Below, piece after piece: positions 28,661 through 42,600 of a stretch of 64,000 bases of DNA (its first letter is position 1; every line of letters starts with the position of its first letter). This DNA is from Melieria omissa. Taxonomy: Eukaryota > Arthropoda > Insecta > Diptera > Ulidiidae. The stretch is taken from the NCBI GenBank assembly GCA_963971225.1, contig CAXARI010000032.1:806001-870000 (forward strand). The letters run 5' to 3'. The position numbers and the translations under genes are program-made. The notes under the pieces are model-generated. The model worked only from the letters and a program-made list of their open reading frames with translations, did not search any database and had not been told where the DNA came from.

Positions 28661-29356
28661 ACGTCCAAAAAGTAAGGCATTTTCGTTAATTTTTTCAAGC
28701 AATAAAACACTCAGGGAGGGCAAATATGTTATAACCCATTTATTACTCATCCTTCGAACTACAATTTGTATTTTTTTGAACTCGATTGGCGTCCCCCCGT
28801 GGCCGGTGCACCAGGTCGCGCGGGCGTCCTCGCGCGGAAGTCGGAAAACGGCGTGAGAAAATACTCCTTCCCATGTGATCCTGGAACATAAATCGAACAA
28901 AATCCTGATAAGTAATGAAATTCGGGTTAGAAATACGTATTCCGATTTTTTTTAAATTAATTGTTTTCAAAAGTTGTGGCCTTAGGAAAAAAAGTCCATT
29001 TTTTAACCCTAAAAATGCTTACAAAATCGTGGATTAAAAATCCATTTTTGACAAAATCGAAAATGTGGATACGTATTTCTAAGCAGAATTTAATTCTAAA
29101 CAAGAAAACCTAGGCGATATCCAAATTTAATAATAACTGGTTAGAGTTATTTCCCACGCCAGTTTGAAAAGCCCCGTTTCGAGATAAACGCGTTTAAAGA
29201 TAAAATGCTCTCTCAGCGCGCCGGTACATGTTTTAGGAAATCGCTTCGTAAAGCGGTAAGGAATATTCTGGCGGACTTGGAGTCTTTTCTAAATTAAAGT
29301 ATACATCCCAAGGAACATTTTAAGCCAAAAAAAAAAAAATACATTTTTTTGAAAAA

Positions 29357-29374
29357 TCAAAGTGTACTCCCCCC
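29357..29374 (-). repeat. Right terminal inverted repeat of the TTAA element
   Basis: 18 bp, perfect complement of 28643-28660; ends with six C directly before TTAA. Confidence 0.9.
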
Positions 29375-32300
29375 TTAAATCAATAATTTGATTACTATTA
29401 GGCAATCATGAACAGATCGATGCGCAAGAGTGACATTAAATGGCTGCCTACTGCAAAATCGATAAAATGCTTGTAAAATATGATGATTCTAGGTTTATAG
29501 AAAAAATAATAACCTTAAAACCTAGCTGGAGTTTTGAGCTTTCATAAATGGGGTCAATCTTCTCGCTATCTCAGATAATGCAGGAGAATTTCGTTGTGGA
29601 AAAGTGATATCGACCACATGATACATCTATATCAGGGGTGCCCAAAATCTTCTTATGGAAAAGCAAAAACCAATACATGTAAAGTTGCCCAAAAAATGCA
29701 AACAAATTATTTAATTAATTGAAGCACATTGTGCATTTCGCTTGACCCTTAAAATTATAAGTGAAAAAAATATAATGTTCCCATTTGTCATTGCCGAAAG
29801 GCCAACCAATCGCCAACACAAAAACGCATACACACAAAAACTACAACAACAAAAGCATCTAATTTTTTTTCATACATAGAATTTCTTGAGGCAACAAAAC
29901 AAAAATCCGCGCAGCCCCCACACGTGTTGCTTCGTTGCTGTCACAACAACGACTGATTGAAAGAATGCACCTCTGATCTATATAATCAATCAAATGCTTG
30001 TGGAACCTAAGTACGCACAATCACTTTAATCAAAATGGCGTCAAAATTAAGCCAGAGTGACCACCTTTCACCAATTTGGTAAATAAAAAAAATATCCCCC
30101 CGGCAGCATGATCGAAATTATGGCTGTTAAATCTCGACCCGTTAACGGATTTTAATAATATTATGCCTTATTATTTAGCTAGACTCGTATGCTTTCTATA
30201 ATGGTATCAATCATCCTTCTATACCCCAAGGTTCGAAAGCAAATCGATTTGGAACGGTGACTTTGAAAAAATTGCTACTTGGGTGCAACCACTAAAATGC
30301 TTGTCAACACCAAATGCATAAGTGCATATTAATAATTGACCCCTTAAAATTTAGCCAGAGTCTTATGCTTTCTTTATTGGTCCCTACCTTTTCATTATCC
30401 GTCAGGAATAATGAGCATATCGATGCGCAAGGATAACATTGAAAAACTGCCAATTACAAAATACACACTCACCACTAAAGTGCTTATAGATTCCAAACGG
30501 TATGGGTTACGTTAATAAAAAAACCCCTTAAAATGTAGCTAGAGATTGCAGCTTTATCAAATTAAATCAATAATTTGATTACTATTAGGCAATCATGAAC
30601 AGATCGATGCGCAAGAGTGACATTAAATGGCTGCCTACTGCAAAATCGATAAAATGCTTGTAAAATATGATGATTCTAGGTTTATAGAAAAAATAATAAC
30701 CTTAAAACCTAGCTGGAGTTTTGAGCTTTCATAAATGGGGTCAATCTTCTCGCTATCTCAAAAAATGCAGGAGAATTTCGTTGTGGAAAAGTGATATCGA
30801 CCACATGATACATCTATATCAGGGGTGCCCAAAATATTCTTATGGAAAAGCAAAAACCAATACATGTAAAGTTGCCCAAAAAATGCAAACAAATTATTTA
30901 ATTAATTGAATTAGTTGAAAGCACATTGTGCATTTCGCTTGACCCTTAAAATTATAAGTGAAAAAAATATAATGTTCCCATTTGTCATTGCCGAAAGGCC
31001 AACCAATCGCCAAAACAAAAACTACAACAACAAAAGCATCTAATTTTTTTTCATACATACAATTTCTTGAGGCAACAAAACAAAAATCCGCGCAGCCCCC
31101 ACACGTGTTGCTTCGTTGCTGTCACAACAACGACTGATTGAAAGAATGCACCTCTGATCTATATAACCAATCAAATGCTTGTGGAACCTAAGTACGCACA
31201 ATCACTTTAATCAAAATGGCGTCAAAATTATGCCAGAGTGACCACCTTTCACCAATTTGGTAAATAAAAAAAATATCCCACCGCCAGCATGATCGAAATT
31301 ATGGCTGTTAAATCTCGACCCGTTAACGGATTTTAATAATATTATGCCTTATTATTTAGCTAGACTCGTATGCTTTCTATAATGGTATCAATCATCCTTC
31401 TATACCCCAAGGTTCGAAAGCAAATCGATTTGGAACGGTGACTTTGAAAAAATTGCTACTTGGGTGCAACCACTAAAATGCTTGTCAACACCAAATGCAT
31501 AAGTGCATATTAATAATTGACCCCTTAAAATTTAGCCAGAGTCTTATGCTTTCTATATTGGTCCCTAACTTTTCATTATCCTTCAGGAATAATGAGCATA
31601 TCGATGCGCAAGGATAACATTGAAAAACTGCCTATTACAAAATACACACTCACCACTAAAGTGCTTATAGATTCCAAACGGTATGGGTTACGTTAATAAA
31701 AAACCCCTTAAAATGTAGCTAGAGATTGCAGCTTTATCAAATTAAATCAATAATTTGATTACTATTCTGCAATCATGAACAGATCGATGCGCAAGGGTGA
31801 CATTAAATGGCTGCCTACTGCAAAATCGATAAAATGCTTGTAAAATATGATGATTCTAGGTTTATAGAAAAAATAATAACCTTAAAACCTAGCTGGAGTT
31901 TTGAGCTTTCATAAATGGGGTCAATCTTCTCGCTATCTCAGATAATGCAGGAGAATTTCGTTGTGGAAAAGTGATATCGACCACATGATACATCTATATC
32001 AGGGGTGCCCAAAATCTTCTTATGGAAAAGCAAAAACCAATACATGTAAAGTTGCCCAAAAAATGCAAACAAATTATTTAATTAATTGAATTAGTTGAAA
32101 GCACATTGTGCATTTCGCTTGACCCTTAAAATTATAAGTGAAAAAAATATAATGTTCCCATTTGTCATTGCCGAAAGGCCAACCAATCGCCAACACAAAA
32201 AAGCATTCACACAAAAACTACAACAACAAAAGCATCTAATTTTTTTTCATACATACAATTTCTTGAGGCAACAAAACAAAAATCCGCGCAGCCCCCACAC

Positions 32301-35300
32301 GTGTTGCTTCGTTGCTGTCACAACAACGACTGATTGAAAGAATGCACCTCTGATCTATATAACCAATCAAATGCTTGTGGAACCTAAGTACGCACAATCA
32401 CTTTAATCAAAATGGCGTCAAAATTATGCCAGAGTGACCACCTTTCACCAATTTGGTAAATAAAAAAAATATCCCACCGCCAGCATGATCGAAATTATGG
32501 CTGTTAAATCTCGACCCGTTAACGGATTTTAATAATATTATGCCTTATTATTTAGCTAGACTCGTATGCTTTCTATAATGGTATCAATCATCCTTCTATA
32601 CCCCAAGGTTCGAAAGCAAATCGATTTGGAACGGTGACTTTGAAAAAATTGCTACTTGGGTGCAACCACTAAAATGCTTGTCAACCCCAAATGCATAAGT
32701 GCATATTAATAATTGACCCCTTAAAATTTAGCCAGAGTCTTATGCTTTCTTTATTGGTCCCTACCTTTTCATTATCCGTCAGGAATAATGAGCATATCGA
32801 TGCGCCAGGATAACATTGAAAAACTGCCTATTACAAAATACACACTCACCACTAAAGTGCTTATAGATTCCAAACGGTATGGGTTACGTTAATAAAAAAC
32901 CCCTTAAAATGTAGCTAGAGATTGCAGCTTTATCAAATTAAATCAATAATTTGATTACTATTAGGCAATCATGAACAGATCGATGCGCAAGAGTGACATT
33001 AAATGGCTGCCTACTGCAAAATCGATAAAATGCTTGTAAAATATGATGATTCTAGGTTTATAGAAAAAATAATAACCTTAAAACCTAGCTGGAGTTTTGA
33101 GCTTTCATAAATGGGGTCAATCTTCTCGCTATCTCAGATAATGCAGGAGAATTTCGTTGTGGAAAAGTGATATCGACCACATGATACATCTATATCAGGG
33201 GTGCCCAAAATCTTCTTATGGAAAAGCAAAAACCAATACATGTAAAGTTGCCCAAAAAATGCAAACAAATTATTTAATTAATTGAAGCACATTGTGCATT
33301 TCGCTTGACCCTTAAAATTATAAGTGAAAAAAATATAATGTTCCCATTTGTCATTGCCGAAAGGCCAACCAATCGCCAAAACAAAAACTACAACAACAAA
33401 AGCATCTAATTTTTTTTCATACATACAATTTCTTGAGGCAACAAAACAAAAATCCGCGCAGCCCCCACACGTGTTGCTTCGTTGCTGTCACAACAACGAC
33501 TGATTGAAAGAATGCACCTCTGATCTATATAATCAATCAAATGCTTGTGGAACCTAAGTACGCACAATCACTTTAATCAAAATGGCGTCAAAATTAAGCC
33601 AGAGTGACCACCTTTCACCAATTTGGTAAATAAAAAAAATATCCCCCCGGCAGCATGATCGAAATTATGGCTGTTAAATCTCGACCCGTTAACGGATTTT
33701 AATAATATTATGCCTTATTATTTAGCTAGACTCGTATGCTTTCTATAATGGTATCAATCATCCTTCTATACCCCAAGGTTCGAAAGCAAATCGATTTGGA
33801 ACGGTGACTTTGAAAAAATTGCTACTTGGGTGCAACCACTAAAATGCTTGTCAACACCAAATGCATAAGTGCATATTAATAATTGACCCCTTAAAATTTA
33901 GCCAGAGTCTTATGCTTTCTTTATTGGTCCCTACCTTTTCATTATCCGTCAGGAATAATGAGCATATCGATGCGCAAGGATAACATTGAAAAACTGCCAA
34001 TTACAAAATACACACTCACCACTAAAGTGCTTATAGATTGCAAACGGTATGGGTTACGTTAATAAAAAACCCCTTAAAATGTAGCTAGAGATTGCAGCTT
34101 TATCAAATTAAATCAATAATTTGATTACTATTAGGCAATCATGAACAGATCGATGCGCAAGAGTGACATTAAATGGCTGCCTACTGCAAAATCGATAAAA
34201 TGCTTGTAAAATATGATGATTCTAGGTTTATAGAAAAAATAATAACCTTAAAACCTAGCTGGAGTTTTGAGCTTTCATAAATGGGGTCAATCTTCTCGCT
34301 ATCTCAGATAATGCAGGAGAATTTCGTTGTGGAAAAGTGATATCGACCACATGATACATCTATATCAGGGGTGCCCAAAATCTTCTTATGGAAAAGCAAA
34401 AACCAATACATGTAAAGTTGCCCAAAAAAAATGCAAACAAATTATTTAATTAATTGAATTAGTTGAAAGCACATTGTGCATTTCGCTTGACCCTTAAAAT
34501 TATAAGTGAAAAAAATATTATGTTCCCATTTGTCATTGCCGGAAGGCCAACCAATCGCCAACACAAAAAAGCATTCACACAAAAACTACAACAACAAAAG
34601 CATCTAATTTTTTTTCATACATACAATTTCTTGAGGCAACAAAACAAAAATCCGCGCAGCCCCCACACGTGTTGCTTCGTTGCTGTCACAACAACGACTG
34701 ATTGAAAGAATGCACCTCTGATCTATATAACCAATCAAATGCTTGTGGAACCTAAGTACGCACAATCACTTTAATCAAAATGGCGTCAAAATTATGCCAG
34801 AGTGACCACCTTTCACCAATTTGGTAAATAAAAAAAATATCCCACCGCCAGCATGATCGAAATTATGGCTGTTAAATCTCGACCCGTTAACGGATTTTAA
34901 TAATATTATGCCTTATTATTTAGCTAGACTCGTATGCTTTCTATAATGGTATCAATCATCCTTCTATACCCCAAGGTTCGAAAGCAAATCGATTTGGAAC
35001 GGTGACTTTGAAAAAATTGCTACTTGGGTGCAACCACTAAAATGCTTGTCAACACCAAATGCATAAGTGCATATTAATAATTGACCCCTTAAAATTTAGC
35101 CAGAGTCTTATGCTTTCTATATTGGTCGCTACATTTTCATTATCCGTCAGGAATAATGAGCATATCGATGCGCAAGGATAACATTGAAAAACTGCCTATT
35201 ACAAAATACACACTCACCACTAAAGTGCTTATAGATTCCAAACGGTATGGGTTACGTTAATAAAAAACCCCTTAAAATGTAGCTAGAGATTGCAGCTTTG

Positions 35301-38300
35301 TCAAATTAAATCAATAATTTGATTACTATTAGGCAATCATGAACAGATCGATGCGCAAGAGTGACATTAAATGGCTGCCTACTGCAAAATCGATAAAATG
35401 CTTGTAAAATATGATGATTCTAGGTTTATAGAAAAAATAATAACCTTAAAACCTAGCTGGAGTTTTGAGTTTTCATAAATGGGGTCAATCTTCTCGCTAT
35501 CTCAGATAATGCAGGAGAATTTCGTTGTGGAAAAGTGATATCGACCACATGATACATCTATATCAGGGGTGCCCAAAATCTTCTTATGGAAAAGCAAAAA
35601 CCAATACATGTAAAGTTGCCCAAAAAAAATGCAAACAAATTATTTAATTAATTGAATTAGTTGAAAGCACATTGTGCATTTCGCTTGAGCCTTAAAATTA
35701 TAAGTGAAAAAAATATTATGTTCCCATTTGTCATTGCCGAAAGGCCAACCAATCGCCAACACAAAAAAGCATTCACACAAAAACTACAACAACAAAAGCA
35801 TCTAATTTTTTTTCATACATACAATTTCTTGAGGCAACAAAACAAAAATCCGCGCAGCCCCCACACGTGTTGCTTCGTTGCTGTCACAACAACGACTGAT
35901 TGAAAGAATGCACCTCTGATCTATATAACCAATCAAATGCTTGTGGAACCTAAGTACGCACAATCACTTTAATCAAAATGGCGTCAAAATTATGCCAGAG
36001 TGACCACCTTTCACCAATTTGGTAAATAAAAAAAATATCCCACCGCCAGCATGATCGAAATTATGGCTGTTAAATCTCGACCCGTTAACGGATTTTAATA
36101 ATAGTATGCCTTATTATTTAGCTAGACTCGTATGCTTTCTATAATGGTATCAATCATCCTTCTATACCCCAAGGTTCGAAAGCAAATCGATTTGGAACGG
36201 TGACTTTGAAAAAATTGCTACTTGGGTGCAACCACTAAAATGCTTGTCAACACCAAATGCATAAGTGCATATTAATAATTGACCCCTTAAAATTTAGCCA
36301 GAGTCTTATGCTTTCTATATTGGTCGCTACATTTTCATTATCCGTCAGGAATAATGAGCATATCGATGCGCAAGGATAACATTGAAAAATTGCCTATTAC
36401 AAAATACACACTCACCACTAAAGTGCTTATAGATTCCAAACGGTATGGGTTACGTTAATAAAAAACCCCTTAAAATGTAGCTAGAGATTGCAGCTTTGTC
36501 AAATTAAATCAATAATTTGATTACTATTAGGCAATCATGAACAGATCGATGCGCAAGAGTGACATTAAATGGCTGCCTACTGCAAAATCGATAAAATGCT
36601 TGTAAAATATGATGATTCTAGGTTTATAGAAAAAATAATAACCTTAAAACCTAGCTGGAGTTTTGAGTTTTCATAAATGGGGTCAATCTTCTCGCTATCT
36701 CAGATAATGCAGGAGAATTTCGTTGTGGAAAAGTGATATCGACCACATGATACATCTATATCAGGGGTGCCCAAAATCTTCTTATGGAAAAGCAAAAACC
36801 AATACATGTAAAGTTGCCCAAAAAAAATGCAAACAAATTATTTAATTAATTGAATTAGTTGAAAGCACATTGTGCATTTCGCTTGAGCCTTAAAATTATA
36901 AGTGAAAAAAATATTATGTTCCCATTTGTCATTGCCGAAAGGCCAACCAATCGCCAACACAAAAAAGCATTCACACAAAAACTACAACAACAAAAGCATC
37001 TAATTTTTTTTCATACATACAATTTCTTGAGGCAACAAAACAAAAATCCGCGCAGCCCCCACACGTGTTGCTTCGTTGCTGTCACAACAACGACTGATTG
37101 AAAGAATGCACCTCTGATCTATATAACCAATCAAATGCTTGTGGAACCTAAGTACGCACAATCACTTTAATCAAAATGGCGTCAAAATTATGCCAGAGTG
37201 ACCACCTTTCACCAATTTGGTAAATAAAAAAAATATCCCACCGCCAGCATGATCGAAATTATGGCTGTTAAATCTCGACCCGTTAACGGATTTTAATAAT
37301 ATTATGCCTTATTATTTAGCTAGACTCGTATGCTTTCTATAATGGTATCAATCATCCTTCTATACCCCAAGGTTCGAAAGCAAATCGATTTGGAACGGTG
37401 ACTTTGAAAAAATTGCTACTTGGGTGCAACCACTAAAATGCTTGTCAACACCAAATGCATAAGTGCATATTAATAATTGACCCCTTAAAATTTAGCCAGA
37501 GTCTTATGCTTTCTATATTGGTCCCTACCTTTTCATTATCCTTCAGGAATAATGAGCATATCGATGCGCAAGATAACATTGAAAAACTGCCTATTACAAA
37601 ATACACACTCACCACTAAAGTGCTTATAGATTCCAAACGGTATGGGTTACGTTAATAAAAAACCCCTTAAAATGTAGCTAGAGATTGCAGCTTTATCAAA
37701 TTAAATCAATAATTTGATTACTATTCGGCAATCATGAACAGATCGATGCGCAAGAGTGACATTAAATGGCTGCCTACTGCAAAATCGATAAAATGCTTGT
37801 AAAATATGATGATTCTAGGTTTATAGAAAAAATAATAACCTTAAAACCTAGCTGGAGTTTTGAGTTTTCATAAATGGGGTCAATCTTCTCGCTATCTCAG
37901 ATAATGCAGGAGAATTTCGTTGTGGAAAAGTGATATCGACCACATGATACATCTATATCAGGGGTGCCCAAAATATTGTTATGGAAAAGCAAAAACCAAT
38001 ACATGTAAAGTTGACCAAAAAAAATGCAAACAAATTATTTAATTAATTGAATTAGTTGAAAGCACATTGTGCATTTCGCTTGACCCTTAAAATTATAAGT
38101 GAAAAAAATATTATGTTCCCATTTGTCATTGCCGAAAGGCCAACCAATCGCCAAAACAAAAACTACAACAACAAAAGCATCTAATTTTTTTTCATACATA
38201 CAATTTCTTGAGGCAACAAAACAAAAATCCGCGCAGCCCCCACACGTGTTGCTTCGGTGCTGTCACAACAACGACTGATTGAAAGAATGCACCTCTGATC

Positions 38301-39485
38301 TATATAATCAATCAAATGCTTGTGGAACCTAAGTACGCACAATCACTTTAATCAAAATGGCGTCAAAATTAAGCCAGAGTGACCACCTTTCACCAATTTG
38401 GTAAATAAAAAAAATATCCCACCGCCAGCATGATCGAAATTATGGCTGTTAAATCTCGACCCGTTAACGGATTTTAATAATATTATGCCTTATTATTTAG
38501 CTAGACTCGTACGCTTTCTATAATGGTATCAATCATCCTTCTATACCCCAAGGTTCGAAAGCAAATCGATTTGGAACGGTGACTTTGAAAAAATTGCTAC
38601 TTGGGTGCAACCACTAAAATGCTTGTCAACACCAAATGCATAAGTGCATATTAATAATTGACCCCTTAAAATTTAGCCAGAGTCTTATGCTTTCTATATT
38701 GGTCCCTACCTTTTCATTATCCTTCAGGAATAATGATCATATCGATGCGCAAGGATAACATTGAAAAACTGCCTATTACAAAATACACACTCACCACTAA
38801 AGTGCTTATAGATTCCAAACGGTACAGGTTACGTTAATAAAAAAACCCCTTAAAATGTAGCTAGAGATCGCAGCTTTATCAAATTAAATCAATAATTTGA
38901 TTACTATTCGGCAATCATGAACAGATCGATGCGCAAGAGTGACATTAAATGGCTGCCTACTGCAAAATCGATAAAATGCTTGTAAAATATGATGATTCTA
39001 GGTTTATAGAAAAACTAATAACCTTAAAACCTAGCTGGAGTTTTGAGCTTTCATAAATGGGGTCAATCTTCTCGCTATCTCAGATAATGCAGGAGAACTT
39101 CGTTGTGGAAAAGTGATATCGACCACATGATACATCTATATCAGGGGTGCCCAAAATCTTCTTATGGAAAAGCAAAAACCAATACATGTAAAGTTGACCA
39201 AAAAAATGCAAACAAATTATGTAGTTTATTGAATTAGTTGAAAGCACATTGTGCATTTCGCTTGACCCTTAAAATTATAAGTGAAAAAAATATAATGTTC
39301 CCATTTGTCATTGCCGAAAGGCCAACCAATCGCCAAAACAAAAACTACAACATCAAAAGCATCTAATTTTTTTTCATACATAGAATTTCTTGAGGAAACA
39401 AAAAAAAAAATCAGCGCAGCCCCCACACGTGTTGCTTCGTTGCTGTCACAACAACGACTGATTGAAAGAATGCACCTCTGATCTA
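29375..39485. repeat. Satellite array, block 2
   Basis: Continues the interrupted unit of 28284, then units start at 30205, 31386, 32582, 33752, 34950, 36148, 37346 and 38527. The unit at 38527 is cut at 39485 by the retrotransposon and resumes at 48737. Units here belong mostly to the ACATGTAAAG / CTCAGATAATG subfamily, often with CCACCGCCAGC. Several are longer (1196-1198 bp) because of an AAAGCATTCACACA-type insertion near the middle. No gene is seen. Confidence 0.97.
39473..39485. other. Left target-site duplication of the retrotransposon
   Basis: CACCTCTGATCTA, matching 48724-48736 on the far side; a second copy at 43173-43185 arose with the 3700-bp duplication. Intact satellite units carry this sequence once, before TATAACC. 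Confidence 0.85.
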
Positions 39486-39600
39486 GGTTAGGTTAGGTAG
39501 GGAAGGGTGTGTGCGTCCCAAGGGCAGCACTTCCACTCGGAGGCCAAAATGGCCCATTGTGAATCCCTTCATGGAAGATTCCGGAGCTAACCAGTGGCTC
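39486..39600 (-). other. 3' untranslated region and tail of the truncated copy
   Basis: 115 bp after the ORF2 stop. The 3' terminus reads CCCTACCTAACCTAACC on the minus strand, with no poly(A); the target-site duplication follows. Confidence 0.8.
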
Positions 39601-42600
39601 TCAGTTCGGGGCAAACCAGTTCGACCTCTTGATGAAGGAGAGTAGATCCGATATTTCAACTACTGCTGCGCAGGCCAAGTCTACCAGGAACCTTGACCCC
39701 AAGGTACGGAGTCGGCGTTCCTGCAGAGCCGGGCAGTGGCACAGGTAGTGTTGGATCGTTTCCACTTCTTCCTCATCTCCACAGCTTCTGCAGACATCAC
39801 TGGACGAGAGGCACCATTTGACCAGCATAGATCCAATGGCGCAGTGTCCAGTGATGACTCCAACAAGCTGCCTAATAGAGGTTCGACTCAGGGACAGTAC
39901 ATATCGCGTTTTCCTCACGGAAAGGGAAGGCCATATTGCCCGGCAGGTACTGCAATCAGTTCTGCTCCGCCATGAGGACTCGATGTAAGTTTTGCTCAAC
40001 CTGTCAATACGCAAATACAGGGCAGATATCGGAAGGAGCACAGAGTTATCCACTTCGGTGAGAGGCAGGGCGACCCCCTTTCTTGCCATCTCATCCGCTG
40101 CCTCGTTTCCTGCCACTCCAGAGTGGCCCGGAACCCAGCAGAGAGTGACTCGGTGATGTCCGATGCCGCGAAGTGCACTGCGACAACTCTGCACTACCTT
40201 TGATTTCACAGTCGCTGATTCCAGCGCTTTAAGGGCTGCCTGACTATCCACACAGATTGTGATATCCGTGGGTGATAATCCGCTGTCGCGGATTAATTCA
40301 GCAGCTTTCCAGATTGCATAAATCTCCGCCTGAAAGATGCTACAGAGGTCCGGGAGTCTGAAAGACCGTTGAGCCCCTAGTGCATCTGAGTGGAGACCAG
40401 CTCCTGTACCTTCCTCCATCTTAGAACCATCTGTGAATATGGTGATGGAGGCGTCTCTTATCACACTTGTAAGTCCCCATTCTTCCCTTGAGGGAAAGGA
40501 GGTAAGTGCGCGCGAATCAAAATCCAGGTATGGAATCAGATAGTCCGTGCAGGAATCTAATTGATGTTCCGTACCTGGCCTCGTAAATGACCTTAGGATC
40601 CCAGAGTGTCCATAAGCGTGCTCTTTCCACAAGTTGGCCTCTCTCAGCCTGAGAGCGCCTTTAGCAGCACAGCACTTAATGAACTGCTCTATTGGGTGGA
40701 GATGTAGAATCATCTCTAGGCCTGCCTGGGGGGTGCTTTTGACGGTTCCTGCTATTCCCATAGCCGCCAGTCTCTGCACCTTCATCAGTTGCGTCGCCAA
40801 GGACCTGGTGTCCGTGGCCGGCCACCAGACAATGGCTCCGTAACATAAGATCGGCCGAATGATCGCTGTATACATCCAGTGGACAATGCCCGGCCGCAAT
40901 CCCCACTTTTTCCCGAAGGCCTTCTGACAGACGTAGAAGGCATTCAGGCTCTTCTTCACCCGCTCTTCCACGTTGCGTCTCCAAGAAAGCTTGGAGTCGA
41001 GTGTGGTGCCAAGGTATTTCACCTCGGGTGAGAGGGTGATAGTGATGCCGCTGAGTTTCGGCAGCCTAAACTCCGGTATCTTGTATCTCCGGGTGAACAG
41101 TACCATAACCGTCTTTGAGGGGTTAACTCCTAGACCGTTATGCTCTGCCCACCTAGAGAGTTCTCCTAAAGCAGACTCCATGAGATCACTGATGGTGGAA
41201 AGAAATTTTCCAGGGATCAGGATAGTGACGTCGTCCGCATATGCTACTACTCGCAGCCTCCTGGATTCGAAGATCTCGAGGATGTTGTTTATCACAAGCA
41301 GCCACAGCAGAGGCGAAAGGACGCCCCCCTGAGGTGTGCCCCTTGTGGTTAACCTCCTCACCGAGCACGAGCCTAGGCTGGAGTGAACCCTTCTGCTACT
41401 AAGCATATCGCTGGTCCACCTTACCACTTTCTCGTCCACTTCGAATTTTCTAAGTGCACTGATTATTGCCTCTAGAGTGACGTTATTAAAGGCCCCCTCA
41501 ATATCGAGGAAAGCGGCTAACGTATACTCCTTGACGCTCAGCGATTTTTCGATCGTCTGAACGACCTCATGTAAGGCGCTGTCTACAGATTTTCCCCTGC
41601 AATACGCATGTTGCGTCCTGCAGAGTCCCCTGGACTGTGCCACTCCCCTGACATAGACATCCACCAGCCTCTCCAAGGTCTTAAGAAAGAACGATGACAG
41701 GCTGATCGGTCTGTAGTCTTTTGCAGTGATGTGGTTTGACTTCCCCGCCTTGGGGATGAACACCACCTTAACCTCTTTCCAGGCGCGCGGTACATAGCCC
41801 TGTTGGAGAGATTCCCGAAAGATTCGCACCAAGACTTTGACCACTGCCTCCTTAGACCATTGCAGCATAGCCGGAATGACACCATCGGGACCCGGAGATT
41901 TGTACGGGTTGAAGGTGTCTATCGCCCATGCCACTTTGACCTCATCGATAATCCCCCGAACAAAAGCATCCGGTCGTGACGAGTGCTGTCTATGAGGCGT
42001 GGTCGTCTCAACAACACTCGTGCAACCGGGAAAGTGGGTGTTCATGAGAGTCTCTAGAAGCTCCTCCCTCGATTCTGTCCACGAGCCGTCAGACTTCCTA
42101 ATGCTGCTAGGGGTATGTGATGCCCCGGCTAGCACCTTGCGAAGTCTGGCGGCCTCGTTGACATTGTCGAGGGATTCACAGTACTTCCTCCAATTATCCC
42201 GCTTGGCCGCCCTAATAGTCTTCTTAAACTTATTAAAGCTAGCCTTGTAGGCTCCCCAGTCTTCTTCAGTTCGGCTAAGTTTAGCCTTATTGAAGAGACG
42301 TCTGGTATCTGTTCTAAGTTGTCTTAGCTCTGGGGTCCACCACACCGCGTTGGTTTTCCGTGGAGCTCGACTTTTAGGACAAGATTCATTAAAAGACTTG
42401 TTAAGCACTTTCGTTAGAAGACCAACTGACCTGTCAATGTTGTTTCTCTCGAATGTAGCGATCGCTTTGCGCGATGCCAGTTTCTGAGAAACTAGTGCAC
42501 TGAATTTGGGCCAGTTAGTCTTTCTCGGATTCCTATAAGTTTGTGGACATCCAACCTCTATGGCCACTGAAAAGACTATACGGTTGTGGTCCGAGAACGA

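Larger units (their letters stand above)
28643..29374. mobile_element. Non-autonomous TTAA-flanked element (MITE-like), 732 bp
   Basis: The element interrupts one satellite unit. It is flanked by TTAA at 28639-28642 and 29375-29378, and the uninterrupted units have a single TTAA there, so this is a true target-site duplication. The ends are perfect 18-bp inverted repeats, GGGGGGAGTACACTTTGA at 28643-28660 and its complement at 29357-29374. The interior is A/T-rich with a G/C-rich core around 28788-28855; its short frames show no recognisable domain. TTAA duplication is the hallmark of piggyBac-type elements, but the usual piggyBac ends start with CCC rather than six G. Because TTAA contains TA, a Tc1/mariner-type 2-bp duplication with one extra terminal A cannot be excluded. 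No transposase source is in the window. Confidence 0.85.
25907..34949. repeat. Mosaic multi-unit block repeats
   Basis: Units starting 25907, 30205 and 33752 share CTTTCTTTATT and a CCGTCAGG variant; 30205 and 33752 also share CCAATTACAAA. The 25907 to 27088 pair recurs as 30205 to 31386 at an offset of 4298 bp. Units 28284 and 32582 both lack the eight bases TTAGTTGA before GCACATTGTG, yet the left part of 28284 instead matches the unit at 37346 (both have GCGCAAGATAAC). Only the 28284 unit carries the TTAA element. Units 34950 and 36148 are almost identical neighbours at 1198 bp. The pattern is that of unequal exchange plus conversion. Confidence 0.7.

Noticed and set aside
28634..28970. 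Overlapping short frames on both strands inside the TTAA element
   Set aside because: They run across the G/C-rich core and one crosses into satellite sequence; there is no transposase motif.
1..39472. CRISPR-like array
   Set aside because: Repeats are over 1 kb and contiguous, without short direct repeats and unique spacers, and the context is eukaryotic.
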